The translations under genes and the position numbers were made by a program. A stretch of DNA of 5,048 nucleotides from Legionellaceae bacterium (GTDB lineage Bacteria > Pseudomonadota > Gammaproteobacteria > Legionellales > Legionellaceae): contig CANJFK010000125.1 of assembly GCA_947473535.1 (NCBI GenBank), positions 1-5,048 of the forward strand, written 5' to 3'. The first letter of the stretch is position 1, and each line of letters opens with the position of its first letter. This document shows positions 1 through 5,048 of the stretch, piece after piece. The notes beneath the pieces were generated by a model that was not told the origin of the DNA, did no database searches, and worked only from the letters and a program-made list of their open reading frames with translations.

Positions 1-570
1 AAAATATTGGGATTAACGGATACCAATACACACATAACCCGCTTTAAGGCAGACGACATAGGCTTGGCCATCCATTTTGAACGAGTGAAACATGTCCTCG
101 ATAAGCCCCAAGAACCTTACATTATCCCATTGATTGTGAACCTCGGTGAAGATGAGCATAGTCTTCTTAATTCACGCGGCATGCATTGGACACGGATGAT
201 CGTACGAGTCGACCCTCGGCAAACGCCACCCCTCATCGAGGTCGATTACAACGATAGTTTACTTTTGCTCGATGATAAAAAAATTCGAACCGTTATCGAA
301 AATAGCCTCAAGTATCACGAGCAAATTGGCGGTTTCTCCGCGACCAACAAAGCAAAAGTATATGAAGCCTTTCCTGGGTGCGACATACCCACCATCCGCA
401 TCAACGGCTCAGATGAACAGCAAGACGGATTTACCTGTGGATACAGGGCGTTACAAGGATTAATTGGCGATTTAACCCAGGCTTATGCTTTAAATGAAAC
501 GGAAGAGCATGCTGAATTTATGGCTTGCAAAACCAGTACCGAACTGCGTAATTATGTGTATAAAGCCTTG
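1..570 (+). other. Protein domain: Ulp1/SENP-like (C48, clan CE) cysteine protease, N-terminal edge missing
   Basis: Residues about 1-190. A hydrophobic strand (YIIPLIVNL, 40-48) precedes MHWTRMIVRVD (61-71). H62-W63 matches the catalytic His and neighbouring Trp of SENP/Ulp1 enzymes. The next strand, IEVDYNDSL (79-87), carries D85 in the place of the Asp in the 'YYDS' motif. QQDGFTCGYRAL (140-151) gives Q140, the expected oxyanion-hole Gln six residues before the nucleophile, and C146 followed by Gly. The His-Asp spacing is 23 and the Asp-Cys spacing 61. Both are slightly longer than in human SENP1 (17 and 53, from family knowledge), with a loop at 72-78 in the first interval. Family members cleave ubiquitin, SUMO or NEDD8 conjugates, and a few are acetyltransferases; the sequence does not decide which. 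All four active-site residues are intact, so the domain is probably active. Helices at about 166-192 seem to close the domain; the right-hand boundary is approximate. Confidence 0.86.
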
Positions 571-3500
571 ATTGGTAAACAACCCATCTCAGCCGATGCA
601 TCGAAAAAAATCAAAGGCGCGAACCAACACTTGAACGCTGTTTTTGAGAGCAGTGACGCAGAAGGCTATCAACTGATTGATCCAACATTAATTGAAGGGC
701 AGTTAGTTGCCTTTGAACAACCGCAATCAAAGCAAAAAAAACAACGAAAACTTGATCCATCGCACTTGAAGCAATTAGCTCAAAACAAACGAAACGCTGA
801 TACAGTAGGTAAACTTGTTAAACAAACAATACAAGGCGCTATTTTTGCAGGCCAGTTAACCATTAATCTCAATCAATTATTAACACTGCCTGCATTCGCG
901 TCCTATGATAAAAAAGTAGTGATGCAGGCCATTTTTAACGAAATTAATAATCTATACCTAGCAAAGAAAGCAATTTTAGACAAATACAATGCGACTAACG
1001 CAAGCGCTCACATAAAAGAAACAGCAGCCGATAATACGCCTGAAATCATCAATTTGAGCGGAACGGATAGGCTAGACGATGCCGAATTAGCAATGGCACG
1101 AGACGGTATTGACGCGCTGTCGTATTTAATCACCGTTCATTGCGACGATTTTCTCTTAGAGGAATGCCTCCATATTACCAATGCAAGAAACTCGTTAATA
1201 AGAAATTTCAATGATTCAGCCGACGAACAACACAAAAAAGTCGACACCTGGGGCGCATTATTTCGATCCATTTTATTTGATATTCCGGATGAACCACGAG
1301 CCGTGCACTTTGAATATTTTAAAGGTCAGAGTTCCTCCCACGATGAGCGGTTACAACAACTGGGATCGATAGGTATCACCAAACTTCTCGACTACATGGC
1401 GAACAATGACGCTTTATTCTCCGATGCTAACTTCCCTTTCCAAACGTTTAGCACAGCGAGCCTATTAGCCGCAAAGTCTACCGCAAGTGAGGGGCTTAAC
1501 CTATTAGAAACCTTAACCGCCCACTTCCAATCAGAATCACCTTGCAGACGCTTTAGCGAGTATATCTTAACCATCAATACCTTGAGCTCACTACGAGACG
1601 GTGCATTAGTCGATGAATTGAAAACCCTGTTACCGCTATTAACCAGCAGCGGTATAGAACGACTTGAATTATATACATCGTCCTATGACGGACTTCGCCT
1701 CGAAGACATCGACCAACTCATGGCGTTTGCCGAGGAAGAAAAAATTACAACGATGTTAACGATTAATACGTACTCAAAGAAAGATATCACAAACCCCATT
1801 GTACAAAAGTTAATAGCGTTAGAAAATATCATTGCAACGAATAGACGCGAACAAGCCGCGATCAATGGCATTGACGATGTCGCTCACGATGAAGAAGACA
1901 CATCAGAAACCAACGAACCACTTGTATTGGGGAAAATTGGCAAAGCAATCCTCGAAGAAGATGAACTGGAAGCACTCGAGAGCGAAGTGCAAGTTCAACA
2001 ACAACAGCAAGTACAACAACAAGTTCAAACCACGGTAAACGAGGATGAAGTTGAAGAGGATGTTGTTGAAGACAAGCGTTTTATTAAATACACGAGCAAT
2101 GAACCAGCGTATAACCGTGCTGAGTTCATCCAATATATGCAACCCTTTATTAATAAACGATACAAAGGTGTCAACGCGGGTGATTGTTGGGATGCCTTTG
2201 TCGGCAAAAATTCCGACCAATTTAAATACGGTATCAAAAAACTAACTTTTTCCGCTGCCAAATACTTAATTGAACACCTGGACGATGCACAATTTAGCTT
2301 TCATCCTGACAATCTCCCAGCAGGGATTGCCTTAAGAGAAGACAAAGATGGCATCGTCCTGATTTACAACCCATTACAAGTTAACATCAAACAAACCCCG
2401 CTCACACCGACCATGAGCCGTCCAAAACAAAAAAATAAATGGGCGGGTAATGTATTGCAATTTATTAAGCAGGCAGACGCAGAAGCACTCCAAAAAGCGC
2501 TCTACCCTCGAACCTGGTTTGGCGGCAAAGCGCCCGATATTGACACGTCCATCGCCACGTTTTTTGGCATCAATGCACTAGAAAACCAGCAAGTTACACT
2601 AAAAATGCGCGTGAAAATTTTACATGCCTTCATCGATGGGAAGGCCTCGGAAGAGTCGGCTCGTGAAATAAAAAAGCAACTCAAGGATTTGTTTGGCAAA
2701 ACATTAACCGCAAACAATATCGCAGCACTTGCTGAGATTATATATGAACAAGGCGTAGAACCGTTATCTAACTTACTCACGCAATGGCAGGCATTAAAAA
2801 AAGCGCACGGCGAAACGTTCTTCGACAGTTTTCGAGCCTGTTTTATTGACCCATCCAATAATTTGAACGAGTTATTGACGAAGCCCTCGCAAACAGCGAT
2901 AGACAAATTACTGAACTGTACCGAGGATCAAATTAAATGGTGGATTTCGCTGACAAAACAACCCGGCCTAACCAAGGTTCCGATGACTAAAGAGCCAATC
3001 ATGCTCATGTCCGGTGTGCTACCACGTCATTTTAACCCGCCTAAAAATGGTTTATATTACGTTCAATATGAAGACAGTAAAGACCGTATACAACTTATCA
3101 ACGTGACAGACGCTAGAACCAATTCACTGAGTCTTAACACTGTAAAAACATATTCAATTGATAAACAGAAAGTAGCTGATTTTCAACGCGTCATAGCCGC
3201 TCTCGATCCAAACAAACCACTATCAGACGAGGAATTAAACACCATTGCCGCCTTCACAGGTGACGCGTTACAGCAGCAAAAAAATAGGATCCCAGGTCAA
3301 CGTTGGGCCAATTTTTCCGAGTTAACCAACGCCTTTAGCTATTTTTGTGATGAAGTCAATGAACGTTTCCCAAGCCTTCATTTAGGCGACCCATGTCCGT
3401 TGAAAGACATCCCTGACATGCGCGTCGGGTTGGATCGATTGTTAACCATTTTTGATAAGGCTCACGATGTTGAAGAACAATATGATGCATTAAATGGCCT

Positions 3501-5048
3501 ACCGCTTGGCGGTTTAGACGCATTCTATGCTTCATACCATGAGGCACTGAGTGTAGTAACCCCTGCGATGGATTTATCGATAGGAGGAACGCTACCAAGT
3601 GGGTATGTCTTTCAGGACTGGCTGCCAGGTTACGGCGTCCCTCTGGCCGAGGGAACGATTTACGTAACCACGAATACTAGGACAGATTTTATGTTCTATT
3701 CAGTCGTCAACCGCGATGGCGATGAAATACGGACTCAACCTACAAATATCCAACGCCCATATCCCTGGTCCGCAGAAGACCAAGCGTTCCTCCATCAGCA
3801 AATTCTAGACGCTGCTATAGCAAAAGGCGATATTCTCCCAAGCAGGCTTTGTAAAGAAGGGTGCGCGTTTCGATTAAAAGAGGACACACTCGCCACAGGT
3901 TTTAAAACAGCGATACAGCCCGAACAAAAACGTGCGGTATTTTTACGTTATGTCGCCAATTTTAAACAACGGGCATCCATGGCCGACTACACTGCCGCAT
4001 ACAATCAGCTTTTACCGCTCGGTAATACCTCCCCATCATTGCTCAATAGTTTACTAACAACCGTTGCGACCTTTGGTGTTGGCAAACGAGCAAAACGCTC
4101 ATTCAAAGCCGATCTTGAAACATTCATTGAATTTGCGAATACACTCCCCGCAGACAGCGTCGAAACACTATTGAACACATGGGTTTCCATGGTGAAGCCA
4201 AACATGATTAAACCAACCCTCGCTGAAATAGTTGATATTACAAAGCTAACACTACGGGAAGATCTTCCTCTCGAGGACGACCCAGTTATACGTAGTTTAA
4301 GCAACAAATACGGTGCAAACGCCCTGCTTTTTGTTAAAAAGCCTGACATGAAGCTCAGGGCGATTCAAAATTTAGTCGAAAGCTACGGCGATAAAGCCGA
4401 TCAATTTATCGAAGCATTAATGATTTTATCCAAAAACGAAACAGGTTTTGGATTGAGCTATTTATTACATGGATTGCAAACGCTAGCCGGTATAACCAGT
4501 GCATCCGGACCGTCGAAAGCAAAACCTGAATTTTTCGCTAACGATCCAGCTCTACGAGCAACCATCACTAAGCTATTTGTCGTTTGCAATACGGAAGACG
4601 TCGACGGCGACAATGTCGTTGATAAAATGCGCGATCTCTATGAACAAGTCGCTGCATGTAAACAGAAACATGGTAAAGAAATCACCGACAATTTAATCGA
4701 GATATTAAGCCATATTGACGTCGAGCATTCCGAAGCATTACCAGCATTGGATGTGTTAACGGCGTTAATTGGACAAGTCGCCATGGGCGAAAAACCTGAC
4801 TATAACGAATTGATGGCGTTGATAAAGATAAACCTACCTGAAGGCTGTCAAATAGTGACCAGCAAAGTGACGCCTCCGCCCCCTCCCAAAGCGGGAAACT
4901 TGCACGCCATTCTAGCCAAAAACATGAATGAGATAGTCGATGAACTGGAAAAAATTGCCGGTATGCTAGGACAAACGATAAAAGAGATGGTCTTGCCCCA
5001 GCATGTAATTGATGAATTGAAAGGACCCGACGGGCCGACGCATTTAGC
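1..5048 (+). CDS. Giant multidomain protein with N-terminal Ulp1/SENP-like cysteine protease, partial at both ends
   Basis: Frame 1 is open for all 1,682 codons; at this base composition dozens of chance stops would be expected, so this is coding sequence. No start or stop is in the window, so the full protein exceeds 1,682 residues. Residues 1-190 carry the H-D-Q-C signature of clan CE (C48/Ulp1-like) peptidases. After it come a basic hinge (241-250), an unrecognised helical region (251-620), an acidic and Gln/Val-rich linker (622-691), and about 990 further residues, mostly helical, with repeated beta-rich and helical motifs. I see no transmembrane segment. A signal peptide or C-terminal secretion signal cannot be judged because both termini are missing. 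The likely role, inferred from the domain, is a host-directed ubiquitin or ubiquitin-like protease effector. Acetyltransferase activity is an alternative, since clan CE folds also include YopJ-type enzymes. I recognise no named gene. It is not an obvious SidE-family protein, as no R...STS...ExE ADP-ribosyltransferase motif is visible. Coding call near certain; function moderate. Confidence 0.97.
721..755 (+). other. Basic hinge encoded over an A8 tract (possible slippage site)
   Basis: Residues 241-250 (PQSKQKKQRK) form a short basic, probably unstructured hinge just after the protease domain. It is encoded across eight consecutive A at 734-741. In the reading frame, bases 735-741 form A_AAA_AAA, a heptamer of the X_XXY_YYZ slippery type. 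A -1 ribosomal slip, or one extra A added during transcription, would add four codons and end at the TGA at 753-755, releasing the protease domain alone. No Shine-Dalgarno-like stimulator or strong downstream stem is evident, so programmed frameshifting is unproven. The tract may simply encode Lys-Lys. Confidence 0.35.
751..1863 (+). other. Protein region: mainly helical, no recognised domain
   Basis: Residues 251-621 follow the protease and precede the acidic linker. The composition (Leu, Ala, Asn, Asp and Glu, few Gly or Pro) and amphipathic spacing suggest mostly helix, with a probable strand at 433-440 (RAVHFEYF). Residues 518-548 end in LKTLLPLL and resemble the helical motif seen three more times in the second half of the protein (about 870, 1141 and 1311), which suggests that the repetitive architecture already starts here. 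I see no catalytic signature and do not assign a function. Confidence 0.45.
1864..2073 (+). other. Protein region: acidic and Gln/Val low-complexity linker
   Basis: Residues 622-691. Acidic stretches (DEEDTSE around 631-637, EEDELEALESE at 652-662, EDEVEEDVVED at 681-691) flank a Gln/Val tract at 663-676 (VQVQQQQQVQQQVQ). The Val spacing is irregular but could support a short coiled coil; otherwise the region is probably disordered. It divides the protein into an N-terminal half with the protease and a long repetitive C-terminal half, so it most likely acts as a spacer or an oligomerisation segment. Confidence 0.75.
1990..2028 (+). repeat. Imperfect CAA trinucleotide tract encoding poly-Gln
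   Basis: Thirteen codons, ten of them Gln (nine CAA, one CAG), broken by three Val codons (GTT, GTA, GTT). It contains (CAA)3-CAG-CAA and a further (CAA)3 block. The interruptions reduce slippage, but in-frame length change between strains is plausible and would alter the linker without breaking the frame. Confidence 0.75.
2314..2373 (+). other. Possible degenerate copy of the LP...G..YV module (copy A)
   Basis: Residues 772-791 read LPAGIALREDKDGIVLIYNP: an LP pair, an acidic turn and a hydrophobic strand. This looks like a beta hairpin and resembles the better-matched modules at residues 1007 and 1208. The Gly before the strand is at +12 from the Leu instead of +10, and the Pro at +6 is missing, so membership is uncertain. 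Its spacing to the downstream helical motif (98 residues) is close to that of copy C (103). Confidence 0.35.
3019..3153 (+). repeat. Protein-level repeat: LP...P...G..YV module, copy B
   Basis: Residues 1007-1051. It starts LPRHFNPPKNGLYYV and continues through alternating hydrophobic and polar residues to KTY at 1049-1051. Against copy C (residue 1208), gap-free for the first 29 positions, it shares L+0, P+1, P+6, G+10, Y+13, V+14, D+21 and V+28. A Lys/Arg-x-Tyr then falls at +42 to +44 here and +44 to +46 in copy C. The pattern suggests a small beta-rich unit. Its function is unknown; it could be a binding module. Confidence 0.55.
3622..3762 (+). repeat. Protein-level repeat: LP...P...G..YV module, copy C
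   Basis: Residues 1208-1254. It starts LPGYGVPLAEGTIYV, passes strands at about 1219-1224 and 1230-1237, and ends at RPY (1252-1254). It is the partner of copy B, 201 residues upstream; the two have diverged too far for DNA similarity to be visible, so the duplication is old. Both copies are followed by a helix and then by the (L)LPLG helical motif. Confidence 0.55.
4873..4887 (+). other. Five-proline stretch in the C-terminal part
   Basis: Residues 1625-1629 are five consecutive Pro (CCT CCG CCC CCT CCC), flanked by SKVT and KAGNLHA. It probably separates the long helical region from a following amphipathic, possibly coiled-coil segment (1633-1665). Such stretches can bind SH3, WW or profilin-type partners and typically need EF-P for efficient translation in bacteria. 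Partner binding is inference only. Confidence 0.7.

Noticed and set aside
2173..2199. NAGDCWDAF (725-733) resembling the papain nucleophile motif
   Set aside because: No Gln six residues before the Cys, and H875-A876 is in a helical context without the following Asn-Ser-Trp; a second protease domain is not supported.
1903..2261. Overlapping minus-strand frames of 105 and 78 codons over the Gln-rich linker
   Set aside because: The repeated CAA codons read as TTG on the other strand, giving an artificial Leu-rich, membrane-like stretch; there is no independent support.
2502..2906. Minus-strand open frame of 134 codons
   Set aside because: It lies wholly antisense to the long + strand gene, has no recognisable motif or ribosome binding site, and has the Ser/Cys/Phe-rich composition of a reverse-strand shadow.
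2430..3287. Two more in-frame A_AAA_AAT heptamers (2430-2436 and 3279-3285) whose -1 frame meets TAA or TAG at once
   Set aside because: Lys-Asn codons followed by A give such stops trivially; the A runs are shorter than at 734-741 and they are not at obvious domain borders.
4005..4349. Minus-strand open frame of 114 codons
   Set aside because: Antisense to the same gene; a Ser/Arg-rich low-information translation with no family signature.
4321..4361. Inverted repeats GCCCTG/CAGGGC with an inner CTTTTT-GTT-AAAAAG hairpin
   Set aside because: They lie deep inside the reading frame; the inner stem is only A/T pairs plus one G/C, the outer arms are short and far apart, and no T run follows. 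Probably chance, not a terminator.
4588..4635. NTEDVDGDNVVDKMRD (1530-1545) resembling a calcium-binding EF-hand or dockerin loop
   Set aside because: In either register a key position fails (Asn instead of Gly at loop position 6, or no acidic residue at 1 and 12), so there is no complete loop.
4888..4950. Possible WH2 actin-binding motif after the poly-Pro stretch
   Set aside because: The leucine pattern is loose and the LKK(T/V) element that defines WH2 is missing.

Overview
The whole window is the inside of one very large protein gene on the + strand. Reading frame 1 has no stop codon from base 1 to base 5048: 1,682 complete codons plus two bases of the next. Both the start codon and the stop codon lie outside the window. 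There is no intergenic DNA, RNA gene, mobile element, CRISPR array or convincing promoter or terminator. Residue numbers in this annotation count from the first codon of the window; the true N-terminus is further upstream.

Region by region: (1) Residues 1-190 form a cysteine-protease domain of the Ulp1/SENP (C48, clan CE) type, with H62-W63, D85, Q140 and C146-G147 in the expected order and spacing. (2) A Lys/Arg/Gln-rich hinge at about 241-250 is encoded over a run of eight A. (3) Residues 251-620 are mostly predicted helix, with no domain I recognise. (4) Residues 622-691 are a low-complexity linker: acidic stretches around a Gln/Val tract. (5) Residues 692-1682 are a long, mainly helical region with two, perhaps three, related beta-rich 'LP...G..YV' modules at about 772, 1007 and 1208. 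A degenerate helical motif ending in (L)LPLG or similar recurs at about 518, 870, 1141 and 1311. A five-proline stretch sits at 1625-1629.

The architecture suggests a secreted effector of a bacterium living inside eukaryotic cells: a eukaryote-style ubiquitin or ubiquitin-like protease at the N-terminal side, followed by a huge repetitive region that may be a scaffold or targeting platform. G+C is moderate to low (about 40% in the lines I counted by eye), and Leu TTA, Gln CAA and Lys AAA are common. Together with the domain content this would fit Legionellales (Legionella, Coxiellaceae, Berkiella-like) or environmental Chlamydiae. This organism call is inference, because no taxonomic marker gene is present. 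With a single partial gene, nothing can be said about operon partners or regulation.
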